DNA of 64,000 nt from Pseudoxanthomonas daejeonensis (lineage in GTDB: Bacteria > Pseudomonadota > Gammaproteobacteria > Xanthomonadales > Xanthomonadaceae): positions 1-64,000 of the forward strand of contig NZ_PDWN01000009.1 of NCBI RefSeq assembly GCF_010093205.1. The letters are read 5' to 3'. Every line of letters starts with the position of its first letter. Position 1 is the first letter of the stretch. This document shows positions 9,160 through 16,762 of this stretch, piece by piece. The notes under the pieces are model-generated. The model searched no databases. It saw nothing but the letters and a program-made list of their open reading frames with translations, and was not told the DNA's origin. The position numbers were made by a program, and so were the translations under genes.

Positions 9160-9855
9160 TTAGTGCGCGGCCGCGCCGGTGGGCACGAGCAGTTGCGAGG
9201 CGTCGAGCAGGATCACCGGCTCGGCCGACTGCCGGGCGATGCCGCGGAACAGGTCGCTGTGGATGCGGCCGGCGCGGTTGCTGTCCGGCGGTTCGATCTG
9301 GTGGTCGGTGAGGTTGACGACGTCCTCCACGGCCGACACGCGCAGGCCCAGGGTTTCGCCTTTCTCCTCCAGCACCACGATCCGGGTGGCGCCCGTGCCC
9401 GGCTGCGCTGCCTGGCCCAGGTGCACGCCCAGGTCCATCACCGGCACCACCTGGCCGCGCAGGTTCATGACGCCGAGCATCGCCGGCGGCGTGCCGCGCA
9501 GCGGCAGGAGCGGGGTGGCCAGCACGACCTCCTGCACCTTCAGCAGCTCCAGGCCGTAGGCCTGGTTGGCGCAGCGCAGCCGCAGCCAGCGCGAACTGCG
9601 GTCGGCGGCGCGGCGGTGGGAGTGGGAGGAGACCGGTTCCTCGGGCTCGAGCGAGGCGGCCGGAGCCGCCGCAATCCTCGGGATCGGGATCGGTGCCGGC
9701 TGGACTGGCGTGCGCGGCGGCATCGGCGCGAGCCGGGGCGGCGCCGGTGTCGGTGCGACAGGCAGCGGGGCCTGCTCGATGGGCTTGTGTTCGTCCGCCG
9801 GCGCGAGCACCAGCAGTTCGTCGAGGTAATCGTCGAGGGCGGCGGCCGGGATCAT
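9160..9855 (-). CDS. ParP-like CheW-domain protein with Pro-rich N-terminus
   Basis: A 231-residue protein. Residues 1-100 are an acidic start (MIPAAALDDYLDELLVL) and a long Pro/Ala-rich linker. Residues about 110-231 form a CheW-like domain (RCANQAYGLELLKVQEV, LGVMNLRGQVVPVMDLG, RVSAVEDVVNL). In Vibrio, ParP has this plan: its N-terminal region binds the ParA-like ParC and its CheW-like (AIF) domain binds CheA and stabilises the polar array. The adjacent upstream gene is a ParA-type ATPase whose stop overlaps this start (ATGA at 9852-9855), which supports the ParC/ParP reading. Assignment is by architecture and context; a second ordinary CheW is the alternative. Confidence 0.8.
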   Translation of the reverse strand: MIPAAALDDYLDELLVLAPADEHKPIEQAPLPVAPTPAPPRLAPMPPRTPVQPAPIPIPRIAAAPAASLEPEEPVSSHSHRRAADRSSRWLRLRCANQAYGLELLKVQEVVLATPLLPLRGTPPAMLGVMNLRGQVVPVMDLGVHLGQAAQPGTGATRIVVLEEKGETLGLRVSAVEDVVNLTDHQIEPPDSNRAGRIHSDLFRGIARQSAEPVILLDASQLLVPTGAAAH

Positions 9856-10640
9856 GCGGCACGCTCCAGCGCCTGTTCGCCATCGCTGGCCAGGATCCAT
9901 TCCAGCGCGCGGCGGTAGCTGGACAGCGCGCGACCCGGATAGCCGCCTTCCTCGCCAACCGGCTGCACCAGCTGTTCGGCGTTGCACAGCCGCGTATCGA
10001 CCGGGATCGCGTCTTCCCACACGCGCTCACCGTGGTCTTCCTGCATCTTGCGCAGCGCGTCCTGGCCGGCGCGGGTGCGACGGTCGTAGAGGGTGGGCAG
10101 GACCGACACGGGCAACGGGCGCCGGCGCGAGCGCTCGACCATCTCCGCGGTGCGGCGCATGCCCGCCAGCCCGTGCAGGGCCAGCGGTTCGGCCTGGGTC
10201 GGGATGACCACGCGATCGGCCGCGGCCAGCGCGTTGATCATCAGCAATCCCAGCGTCGGCGGGCAATCCAGCAGCACGTAATCGTGCTGCCCGGCGTGGC
10301 GCGTGAGCGCCTGCGACAGGGCCAGGCCCAGGCCGGGCTGGTTGGCGCTGCGGCGTTCCAGCGTGGCCAGCGCGGTCTGCGCGCAGACGTAGGCAAGGTT
10401 GGGGATGGCACTGGGGCGCGCCAGCGCCGCCAGCGGCTGCGGCGGGGTGGCGAACAGTTCCAGGACGCCCTCCGGCGCCGGATCGGCGGGGATGCCGAAC
10501 GCGCGGGTCAGCGAGGAATGGGGGTCCAGGTCGACCAGCAGCACGCGCTCACCGCGCAAGGCCAGGCCTCGGCCCAGGGCCAGGGTGGAGGTGGTTTTTC
10601 CCACACCACCTTTCTGGTTGGCGATCGCCCATACGCGCAT
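9852..10640 (-). CDS. ParA-family ATPase, likely ParC-type chemotaxis array localiser
   Basis: A 262-residue ParA/MinD-type ATPase. The deviant Walker A is intact (QKGGVGKTT, residues 9-17), followed by switch I (VDLDPHSSLTRAFG) and Walker B (YVLLDCPPTLGLLMINAL). No ParB or parS-like gene adjoins it, and it sits inside the mot-che cluster, so chromosome partitioning is unlikely. The expected role is to place chemotaxis arrays at the cell pole and distribute them at division, with the downstream ParP-like protein. It starts 15 bases after motD and overlaps the next gene by four bases. Confidence 0.88.
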   Translation of the reverse strand: MRVWAIANQKGGVGKTTSTLALGRGLALRGERVLLVDLDPHSSLTRAFGIPADPAPEGVLELFATPPQPLAALARPSAIPNLAYVCAQTALATLERRSANQPGLGLALSQALTRHAGQHDYVLLDCPPTLGLLMINALAAADRVVIPTQAEPLALHGLAGMRRTAEMVERSRRRPLPVSVLPTLYDRRTRAGQDALRKMQEDHGERVWEDAIPVDTRLCNAEQLVQPVGEEGGYPGRALSSYRRALEWILASDGEQALERAA

Positions 10641-10655
10641 CGTTCAGTCCTTGTC

Positions 10656-11606
10656 CTAGGGGTTGGCGCCCACCGGCACCAGGCCGTTGCCCGCGACGGG
10701 CGCCGGGGCCACTGCGGTTATCGGCGCCGATGCCACGGTCTTGACCGCATCCTGCGGCCGGGTGTCGTCGTCGGGGCTGGCAAGCACGATCAGGACGACG
10801 CGCCGGTTGCGGTTGCGGCCTTCCTCGGACTCGTTGTCCGCGCGTGGCCGGTACTCGCCGTAGCCGACCATCGCCAGCCTTGGCTGGGCGACGCCCTGGC
10901 TGGCGAACAGGTGGACCACGCTCGCCGCGCGGGCGGCCGACAGTTCCCAGTTGGACGGGAATTGCACTGTATTGATCGGCCGATTGTCGGTGTATCCCTC
11001 CACCCGGACCGGGTTGGGCGTGTCATGTAGCACGGCGGCCAGCTTGGCCAGCACGCCGCGCGCGGACAGATCCAGGCTCGCCGAGCCGGTGTCGAACAGG
11101 ATGTCGCTGTTGATCTCCACTTCCAGCCACAGGTCCGAACGCTTGATCGTGATCAGCTTGGCTTCAACCAGCGAGGCCAGCGCGCTTTCCATCTGGGTGG
11201 CAATGTCGCCCAGCTGGCGCCGCGCCCGGCGCACGGCGTCGGCGTTGGCCACGTCCATCGGCTGGCCGGTGCGCAGGTGCGAGGCCAGCGACGGCAGCAG
11301 GGTAGGGTTGGGTGCGGGCGAGGGCGCGGACGGGCCCTGCTTGGCGCCGGACTTCATCGGCGATGGCCGGTCGAAGTCGGCGCCCTGCAGCTGCTGGTTG
11401 CCCACGTGCACCGGGTTGATCGTGCGGGGTGCGCCGCCGAACGCCGCGTTCAACGCGTCGGCCATGACCCGGTACTTGCCCTCGTTGAGCGAGGAAATCG
11501 CATACATGACCACGAAAAAGGCCAGCAGCAGGGTCATCAGGTCGGCGTAGGGGATCGCCCAGGCCTCGTGGTTGCCGTGTTCCTCGTGCTTCTTCCTCCG
11601 GGCCAT
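10656..11606 (-). CDS. motD: Flagellar stator protein MotD (MotB family)
   Basis: Peptidoglycan-anchored half of the second stator. It has 316 residues: a basic N-terminus, one membrane segment carrying the proton-binding Asp22 (AIPYADLMTLLLAFF), a long linker, and a C-terminal OmpA-like domain that binds peptidoglycan (VEGYTDNRPINT, NWELSAARA, GYGEYRPRADNES, RNRRVVLIV). An Ala/Val/Pro tail follows. It lies 12 bases after motC, the usual MotCD arrangement. MotD rather than MotB because a separate motAB pair sits at 55029-56870. Confidence 0.93.
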   Translation of the reverse strand: MARRKKHEEHGNHEAWAIPYADLMTLLLAFFVVMYAISSLNEGKYRVMADALNAAFGGAPRTINPVHVGNQQLQGADFDRPSPMKSGAKQGPSAPSPAPNPTLLPSLASHLRTGQPMDVANADAVRRARRQLGDIATQMESALASLVEAKLITIKRSDLWLEVEINSDILFDTGSASLDLSARGVLAKLAAVLHDTPNPVRVEGYTDNRPINTVQFPSNWELSAARAASVVHLFASQGVAQPRLAMVGYGEYRPRADNESEEGRNRNRRVVLIVLASPDDDTRPQDAVKTVASAPITAVAPAPVAGNGLVPVGANP

Positions 11607-11618
11607 CGACGTCGGGCC

Positions 11619-12359
11619 TCAGTGCAGGAAGCCGGCGAGCTTGGATTCGATGTTGCGCGGATTCTCGCCCTGGGCGATGGCGATGATTCCCTCGATGATC
11701 ATCTCGCGCTCGCCGGTGCGGCGGGCGATCACGCTCTTGAGCTTGGCGGCCACCGGCAGGAAGAACAGGTTGGCCGAGGCGATGCCGTAGATGGTCGCGG
11801 TGAACGCGGCGGCGATGCCGTGGCCCAGCTTGCTCGGATCGGCGAGGTTCTTCATCACCGCGATCAGGCCGAACACCGCGCCGATGATGCCCAGGGTCGG
11901 CGCATAGATGCCCATGCCCTCGAACACCTTGGCGGCGGCCAGGTCCTGGTGCTCCTGGCCGTCCAGGTCGATCTCGAGCATGTGCCGGATCTGTTCGGGT
12001 TCGACACCGTCGACCAGCATCTGCAGGCCCTTCTTCAGGAACGGGTCGTCCTGCTCGGCCACCTGCTGCTCCAGGCCCAGCAGGCCCTGGCGGCGGGCGA
12101 TGTTGCTCCACTCCAGGATCTGCGCCATCAGCGTTTCGCGATCGGCGGCCGGCGGCTTCAGGATCCAGCTGGCGATGCGCAGCGCCCGTTTGAACACGGT
12201 CGGCGGCGTATGCACGAAGATCGCCGCGATCGTGCCGACGATGACGATGACGAACGCGGCCGAAGACCACAGGGAGCCGAGCCCGGCACCCTTGAGGATG
12301 CTGCCGCCAACCAGCGCGACCAGTGCGAGCAGTAGACCGACGAGGCTGAGGATGTCCAT
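11619..12359 (-). CDS. motC: Flagellar stator protein MotC (MotA family)
   Basis: Inner-membrane proton channel partner of MotD, 246 residues. Four membrane segments are visible (residues about 5-22, 30-50, 147-167, 180-200) with the conserved APTLGIIGAVFGLIAVM segment containing the essential Pro. The cytoplasmic loop between TM2 and TM3 holds the charged motor-contact region. The ATG at 12359 (MDILSLVGLL) matches the family start. A sigma-28 promoter lies only eight bases upstream, so the mRNA may be nearly leaderless. It is the first gene of the long motC-to-cheA unit. Confidence 0.93.
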   Translation of the reverse strand: MDILSLVGLLLALVALVGGSILKGAGLGSLWSSAAFVIVIVGTIAAIFVHTPPTVFKRALRIASWILKPPAADRETLMAQILEWSNIARRQGLLGLEQQVAEQDDPFLKKGLQMLVDGVEPEQIRHMLEIDLDGQEHQDLAAAKVFEGMGIYAPTLGIIGAVFGLIAVMKNLADPSKLGHGIAAAFTATIYGIASANLFFLPVAAKLKSVIARRTGEREMIIEGIIAIAQGENPRNIESKLAGFLH

Positions 12360-12366
12360 GGGACCC

Positions 12367-12393
12367 GTATCGGCATGGGTCCGGGGGACTTGA
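12367..12393 (-). promoter_or_regulatory. Sigma-28 (FliA) promoter of the motC-cheA operon
   Basis: Minus strand: TCAA, 15 bases, GCCGATAC, identical boxes and spacing to the motA promoter. The predicted start falls at about 12360, almost on the motC ATG at 12359. Confidence 0.78.
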
Positions 12394-12497
12394 GCCGGGG
12401 CCGGCCGGCGCGGGGTGTTCGGCGCCCGCGACGGCAAGCTGTAACCTGCGCGCAAAGACGCGCCGCACGGCGCAGGGCATGCAAGGGAGAAGGATTC

Positions 12498-13094
12498 ATG
12501 GTCATGGAATTCGCCTGCCGCTGCGGGCAGGTGCGGGGCGAGCTGGATCCGGCCCGCACCTACGCCCGCGCCACCTGCTACTGCCGCGATTGCCAGGCAT
12601 TCGCGCGCTTCCTGGGCCAGGCCGGGGTGCTGGATTCCCGTGGCGGGACCGATATCGTGGCGATCGCTCCGGACGGGCTGCGCATCACGGCCGGCAGCGA
12701 GCACCTGGCATGCATGTCGATGGGACCCAAAGGCCTGCTGCGCTGGTATGCGGCCTGCTGTCGCACGCCACTGGCCAACACCTCGCGCGATCCGAAGCTG
12801 TATTACACCGGCGTGGTGTCCTGCGTGGCCGTGGTCCCCGCAGCGCTCGACGCGGCGCTGGGGCCGCGCGACCGGGTCGCCGTGAACACCGGTTCGGCCA
12901 CCGCCCCCGTCAAGTCATCACCCCTGCGCTTGCTGCTGTGCGGCCTGCACATCTTCGGGCCGGTCATCGCGTCGCGCCTGCGTGGCCGGCGCGCGGGTGC
13001 GCCGTTCTTCGATGGGCAGGGCAGGCCGTCGCGCGAACCGGAAGTGATCAGCCGCGAGCAGCGTGACGCGCTGCGCCGTGGCGGTTCTTCGTGA
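12498..13094 (+). CDS. DUF6151 / GFA-like zinc-binding protein
   Basis: A 198-residue protein with the cysteine layout of the glutathione-dependent formaldehyde-activating enzyme superfamily: CRCG near residue 8, CYCRDCQ near 30, and a CC pair near 90 (WYAACCRTPLANTS). Such cysteines bind zinc in the family. Several members have no proven formaldehyde activity, so no reaction is assigned. The ATG at 12498 has GGGAGAAGG upstream. Transcribed divergently from motC and convergent with the next gene, from which it is separated by one base. Confidence 0.8.
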   Translation: MVMEFACRCGQVRGELDPARTYARATCYCRDCQAFARFLGQAGVLDSRGGTDIVAIAPDGLRITAGSEHLACMSMGPKGLLRWYAACCRTPLANTSRDPKLYYTGVVSCVAVVPAALDAALGPRDRVAVNTGSATAPVKSSPLRLLLCGLHIFGPVIASRLRGRRAGAPFFDGQGRPSREPEVISREQRDALRRGGSS

Positions 13095-13095
13095 G

Positions 13096-14364
13096 CTACT
13101 GCCTGGACTCGCGGCACCAGCGCGCGGCGGCGAGGCCCGCCCGCTGGCCGCTGGCGAAACAGGCGGTGAGCAGGTAGCCGCCGGTCGGGGCTTCCCAGTC
13201 CAGCATCTCGCCGGCGCAGAACACGCCGGGCAACTCCCGCGACATCAGCCCTTCGTCGAGGGCCTCCAGGCGCACGCCACCGCCACTGCTGATCGCTTCG
13301 TCGATCGGGCGGGGGCGACGCAGCACCAGTGGCAGGCGCTTGAGCGTGGCGGCAATCCGTTGCATGTCCGCGAGCGCATCGGCGTCCAGTACTTCCCGCA
13401 GTAGCGCGGCCTTGACGCCCTCGATACCCGCCTGGCGTCGCAGGTGTTCGCTGAGGCTGCGGCCGTTGCGGGGTTTGGCCAGGTCGGCACTCAGGCGCTC
13501 CAGCGTCCGACCCGGTACCAGGTCCAGCCACAGGGTCGTCTGTCCGTCGCGGGCGATGGCATCGCGCAACGGCACCGAGAGTGCATAGACCAGGCTGCCC
13601 TCGATGCCGGTCGATGTCGCCACGCATTCGCCCTGCAGCGCGTGTTCGACACCGGCTGCGTCGCGCCGGTACGCCACTACCGGCTTGAGCGGGGCACCGG
13701 CATGCCGCGCGGCAAAGTGGCCGCTCCAGTCGACGTCGAAACCGCAGTTGCTCGGCAGCAGCGGCGCGACGTCGATGCCGCGATCCTGCAGGGCGGCGAC
13801 CCAGGCACCGTCGGAACCCAGTTGCGGCCAGCTGCCGCCGCCCAGCGCCAGCACGGTCGCGCCGGCGTGCAGTCGGCGGATCCCCGCAGGGGTCTCGAAA
13901 CGCAGCGACGTGCCGCTCTCGTCCCACCCCAGCCACCGGTGCTGGACATGGAAGCGCACGCCCTGGTCCTTGAGCCCGCGGACCCAGCCGCGCAACAGCG
14001 GCGCGGCCTTGCGGTCCAGCGGGAATACGCGGTCGGACGTGCCGACATAGGTTTCCACGCCCAGCCCACGCGCCCATCGGCGCAGCTCGTCCGGGCCCAG
14101 GTCGCGCAACCAGGCCCCGACCGCGTCCCGGCGCAGGCCGTAGCGCGCGCCGAAACCGGGCATCGGTTCGGCGTGGGTCAGGTTGAGGCCGCCCTTGCCG
14201 GCGATCAGGAACTTGCGCCCGACCGAGCCCTTGGCTTCGAACAGATCCACTTCCCCGCCTGCCGCGCGCGCGACCTCGGCGGCCATCAGCCCGGCCGGGC
14301 CGCCGCCGACGATCGCGATGCCGGGCAGTGCTTCGACGCCTGACGGTGGATCCTGTACCGGCAT
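13096..14364 (-). CDS. FAD-dependent oxidoreductase, HI0933 / BaiN-like family
   Basis: A 422-residue flavoprotein. The dinucleotide fold is at the N-terminus (GIAIVGGGPAGLMAAEVA), followed by the family hallmark VGRKFLIAGKGGLNLTH. The C-terminal FAD-closing segment is GVFCAGEMLDWEAPTGGYLL. The length fits the TIGR03862-type subgroup of the HI0933 family, usually annotated as aminoacetone oxidase-like or simply NAD(P)/FAD-dependent oxidoreductase. The natural substrate is not known. The FKBP lipoprotein gene ends upstream only eight bases away and is on the same strand. Confidence 0.88.
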   Translation of the reverse strand: MPVQDPPSGVEALPGIAIVGGGPAGLMAAEVARAAGGEVDLFEAKGSVGRKFLIAGKGGLNLTHAEPMPGFGARYGLRRDAVGAWLRDLGPDELRRWARGLGVETYVGTSDRVFPLDRKAAPLLRGWVRGLKDQGVRFHVQHRWLGWDESGTSLRFETPAGIRRLHAGATVLALGGGSWPQLGSDGAWVAALQDRGIDVAPLLPSNCGFDVDWSGHFAARHAGAPLKPVVAYRRDAAGVEHALQGECVATSTGIEGSLVYALSVPLRDAIARDGQTTLWLDLVPGRTLERLSADLAKPRNGRSLSEHLRRQAGIEGVKAALLREVLDADALADMQRIAATLKRLPLVLRRPRPIDEAISSGGGVRLEALDEGLMSRELPGVFCAGEMLDWEAPTGGYLLTACFASGQRAGLAAARWCRESRQ

Positions 14365-14372
14365 GTCCGTGC

Positions 14373-14816
14373 TCAGTGCGGCCTGACGTCGACCAGTTCG
14401 ACTTCGAAGACGAGCGATGCACCCGGCGGTATCACCCCGCCCGCGCCGTTGCGCCCGTATGCGAGGTAGGAAGGAATCAGCAGCGTGCGCGTGCCGCCCA
14501 CGTGCATGCCGGCGACACCGTCGTCCCAGCCGCGGATCACCTGGCCGGCGCCGAGCAGGAAGGTGAACGGCTCGCCGCGGTCGCGGGAACTGTCGAACTT
14601 CGCGCCGCGCTTGTCGGCCGCGCCTTCGTCGTACAGCCAGCCGGTGTAATGCACGGTCACGTCGCTGCCGGCGGTGGCGACGGCGCCGCTGCCGACCTGC
14701 TCGTCGACGCGCTGCAGCTCGGCCACGCTGCCGCCGGGTGGCGGACCCTGGTCGGCCTGGCAGGCGGACAGAAAAAGGACTGAAAGCAGGCAGAGCAGGG
14801 CGGGGATGCGGCGCAT
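14373..14816 (-). CDS. FKBP-type peptidyl-prolyl isomerase lipoprotein
   Basis: A 147-residue envelope foldase that catalyses proline cis-trans isomerisation. A lipoprotein signal ends in LSAC, then a single FKBP domain carries active-site features: VTVHYTGWLYD, KFDSSRDRGEPFTF, GQVIRGWDDGVAGM, and YGRNGAGGVIPPGASLVFEVEL. The ATG at 14816 gives a normal lipoprotein signal; an in-frame TTG at 14843 adds nine residues before it and is less likely. It reads in the same direction as the flavoprotein gene eight bases downstream. Confidence 0.92.
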   Translation of the reverse strand: MRRIPALLCLLSVLFLSACQADQGPPPGGSVAELQRVDEQVGSGAVATAGSDVTVHYTGWLYDEGAADKRGAKFDSSRDRGEPFTFLLGAGQVIRGWDDGVAGMHVGGTRTLLIPSYLAYGRNGAGGVIPPGASLVFEVELVDVRPH

Positions 14817-14896
14817 GGCAGGGGTCGATTCGAGGGGCGGCAAGGGTAACCGATGCGATGCACGGCCGGCCGGCGCGGCGCCGGTATCATGCGCCC

Positions 14897-15250
14897 ATGA
14901 CGAAACGCCTGTTCAACCTGCGCAACGTGCCCGACGACGAGGCCGACGAGGTGCGCGATCTGCTGACCGCGCACGCGATCGAGTGGTATGAAACCGCTCC
15001 CGGTCCGTGGGGCATTTCCTCACCCGCCCTGTGGCTGCAGGACGCCGATGCCTATCCGCAGGCCAGGCGCCTGCTCGACGACTACCAGCAGGCCCGGCGC
15101 GAACAGGCCCGGGAACACGCCCGCCAGCACGGGAGCGAGCGGTTCATCGACCTCCTGCGCCGCCGGCCCGGCTACGTGCTGCCCCGGCTCGCGGCCATCG
15201 TGGCGATCGTCCTGCTGATGCTGGCCTTGCCCTGGCTCCTGCTGCGCTGA
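14897..15250 (+). CDS. DUF6164 family small membrane protein
   Basis: A 117-residue protein beginning MTKRLFNLRNVPDDEADEV, with a soluble N-terminal domain (WYETAPGPWGISSPALWLQD) and one C-terminal membrane helix at about 95-115 (AIVAIVLLMLALPWLLLR). This plan is that of the DUF6164 group, which is widespread in gammaproteobacteria and has no known function. The soluble part resembles small alpha-beta domains with a predicted cytoplasmic location. Transcribed away from the FKBP gene; the 80-base gap should hold both promoters. Confidence 0.8.
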   Translation: MTKRLFNLRNVPDDEADEVRDLLTAHAIEWYETAPGPWGISSPALWLQDADAYPQARRLLDDYQQARREQAREHARQHGSERFIDLLRRRPGYVLPRLAAIVAIVLLMLALPWLLLR

Positions 15251-15356
15251 CCCTCCTCCGTTTGTGCCCGAAGCCCTTGGGACGCACTGGTGATCCGGGC
15301 GCGACGGACGCATCCGCTCAGCGGGCAGTGCAGGGCGCGCGCCTACAATACGGGCC

Positions 15357-16094
15357 ATGATCAACGCTGCCGCCTACCACTTCACCCACGTCGAGGACCC
15401 GCGCGGCCTCGCCGACCACCTGCACGAGGCCGCCGCGTCGGCGGAGCTCAAGGGGACGGTCCTGGTCGCCGTCGAAGGCATCAACCTGTTCCTGGCAGGC
15501 GAGGAGCAGCCCCTGCATGCGTTCGTCGATGCGCTGCGCGCCGATCCGCGTTTCGCCGGCCTGCAGGTCAAATACAGCGCCAGCACCCGGCAGCCGTTCG
15601 CCCAGCTCAAGGTCAAGGTCAAGCCCGAGATCATCAGCTTCCGCCATCCGCAGGCCACGCCGCTGGCCGTCGACGGGCGCGCCCCGTCGATCGACCCGGC
15701 AACCCTGGCGCGCTGGCTGGGGCAGGGCGGGCGCGACGACAACGGCCGCGCCGTGGTCATGCTCGACACCCGCAACCAGCAGGAAGTGGAGCACGGAACC
15801 TTCGCCGGCGCCCTGACCCTGCCGATCACCCGCTTTACCGAACTGCCGGACGCCTTGCTTCCGCATCGCGACGCGCTGCGTGATGCAACCGTGGTGAGTT
15901 TCTGCACCGGCGGCATCCGCTGCGAGAAGGCGGCCCTGTGGATGCGCCAGGACGGCATGGACAACGTGCTGCAGCTCGAAGGTGGAATCCTCAACTACTT
16001 CGAGCAGGTCGGTGGGCTGGGCTACGAGGGCAACTGCTTCGTGTTCGACGAGCGCGTGGCGCTGGATCCGCAACTGCGCCCGCAGGTGGAGTGA
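15357..16094 (+). CDS. trhO: tRNA uridine(34) hydroxylase-like rhodanese protein TrhO
   Basis: A 245-residue protein of the UPF0176/YceA family. TrhO makes 5-hydroxyuridine at tRNA position 34 using oxygen. The N-terminal acylphosphatase-like domain carries KGTVLVAVEGINLFLAG; the C-terminal rhodanese domain carries the active-site loop CTGGIRCEKAA with Cys183. The protein ends soon after YEGNCFVFDERVA and so lacks the roughly 100-residue C-terminal extension of E. coli TrhO, which makes it a short family version. Two tRNA genes follow directly. Confidence 0.88.
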   Translation: MINAAAYHFTHVEDPRGLADHLHEAAASAELKGTVLVAVEGINLFLAGEEQPLHAFVDALRADPRFAGLQVKYSASTRQPFAQLKVKVKPEIISFRHPQATPLAVDGRAPSIDPATLARWLGQGGRDDNGRAVVMLDTRNQQEVEHGTFAGALTLPITRFTELPDALLPHRDALRDATVVSFCTGGIRCEKAALWMRQDGMDNVLQLEGGILNYFEQVGGLGYEGNCFVFDERVALDPQLRPQVE

Positions 16095-16190
16095 CCGGCG
16101 AACCCGCCGGCGCGACCGGGCCTGAAGAAAATTCACGGGAAGGCTTGCGCGTCCCTCAAAGGCTGCATACAATTTCGCTCCTCAGCTCGT

Positions 16191-16266
<76 letters not shown>

Positions 16267-16304
16267 AATTCTCGCCTTCGGGCGGAAGAGCGACCAGGTA
16301 ACAC

Positions 16305-16380
16305 GTCCCCATCGTCTAGAGGCCTAGGACATTACCCTTTCACGGTAGCGACCGGGGTTCGAATCCCCGTGGGGACGCCA
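16305..16380 (+). tRNA. tRNA-Glu (TTC)
   Basis: A 76-base cloverleaf. The acceptor GTCCCCA pairs with TGGGGAC, the anticodon loop is CTTTCAC with anticodon TTC, the T-arm is GGTTCGAATCC, and the CCA end is encoded. It lies 38 bases behind tRNA-Ala, probably in one transcript. Confidence 0.97.
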
Positions 16381-16389
16381 TACAAGCAG

Positions 16390-16423
16390 ACGGGCCCGCA
16401 GAAATGCGGGCCCGTTTTCTTTT
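16390..16423 (+). terminator. Rho-independent terminator of the tRNA-Ala/tRNA-Glu unit
   Basis: A 10-bp stem ACGGGCCCGC / GCGGGCCCGT with a 6-base loop, followed by TTTTCTTTT. It begins 10 bases after tRNA-Glu. Confidence 0.9.
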
Positions 16424-16456
16424 GGCGATGCCCGGAGCGGGTCATCGAGGCATGGG

Positions 16457-16618
16457 TCAGCGCTGCTGCTTGTGCTGTTCGTCCTGCTGCGGACGCTGCT
16501 GCGGGTTGTGACCCTTCTGGCCTTCCGGATCCTGCCATTGCTGCTGCTGGCGGTTCTGGTCGGGCTCGGGCTTCGGGTGCTGGCGTTGCTGATCGTTTTG
16601 GTTTTTCTGGTTCTTCAT
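16457..16618 (-). CDS. Small Gln/Asn-rich hydrophilic protein
   Basis: A 53-codon frame beginning MKNQKNQNDQQRQ and ending QDEQHKQQR, almost entirely polar (Gln, Asn, Lys, Pro, Asp). It has no hydrophobic segment and is predicted to be disordered. Starts at the ATG at 16618, with GGAA about 11 bases upstream. Short Q-rich proteins of this kind are often annotated in xanthomonads, but no function is known. The frame on the other strand is a Leu-rich mirror of this one. Coding status is likely but not proven. Confidence 0.5.
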   Translation of the reverse strand: MKNQKNQNDQQRQHPKPEPDQNRQQQQWQDPEGQKGHNPQQRPQQDEQHKQQR

Positions 16619-16762
16619 GATCGTGCGGTTCCAACGCGCGGCCTGATCGACCGCGTGGACAGCATCCGGCACGGCCGGTAAAGCACGAGTGGAGCGATCG
16701 CTAGCTTTGCGTGATGCGTTCACCTGCAGCGGTTCCAGGCAGCCATTCATCCGACGCGAGGC

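Noticed and set aside
16472-16681. A Leu-rich 69-codon plus-strand frame that looks like a membrane protein
   Set aside because: It is the exact mirror of the Gln-rich frame on the minus strand (CAG/CTG), so the hydrophobic pattern is an artefact of that composition.
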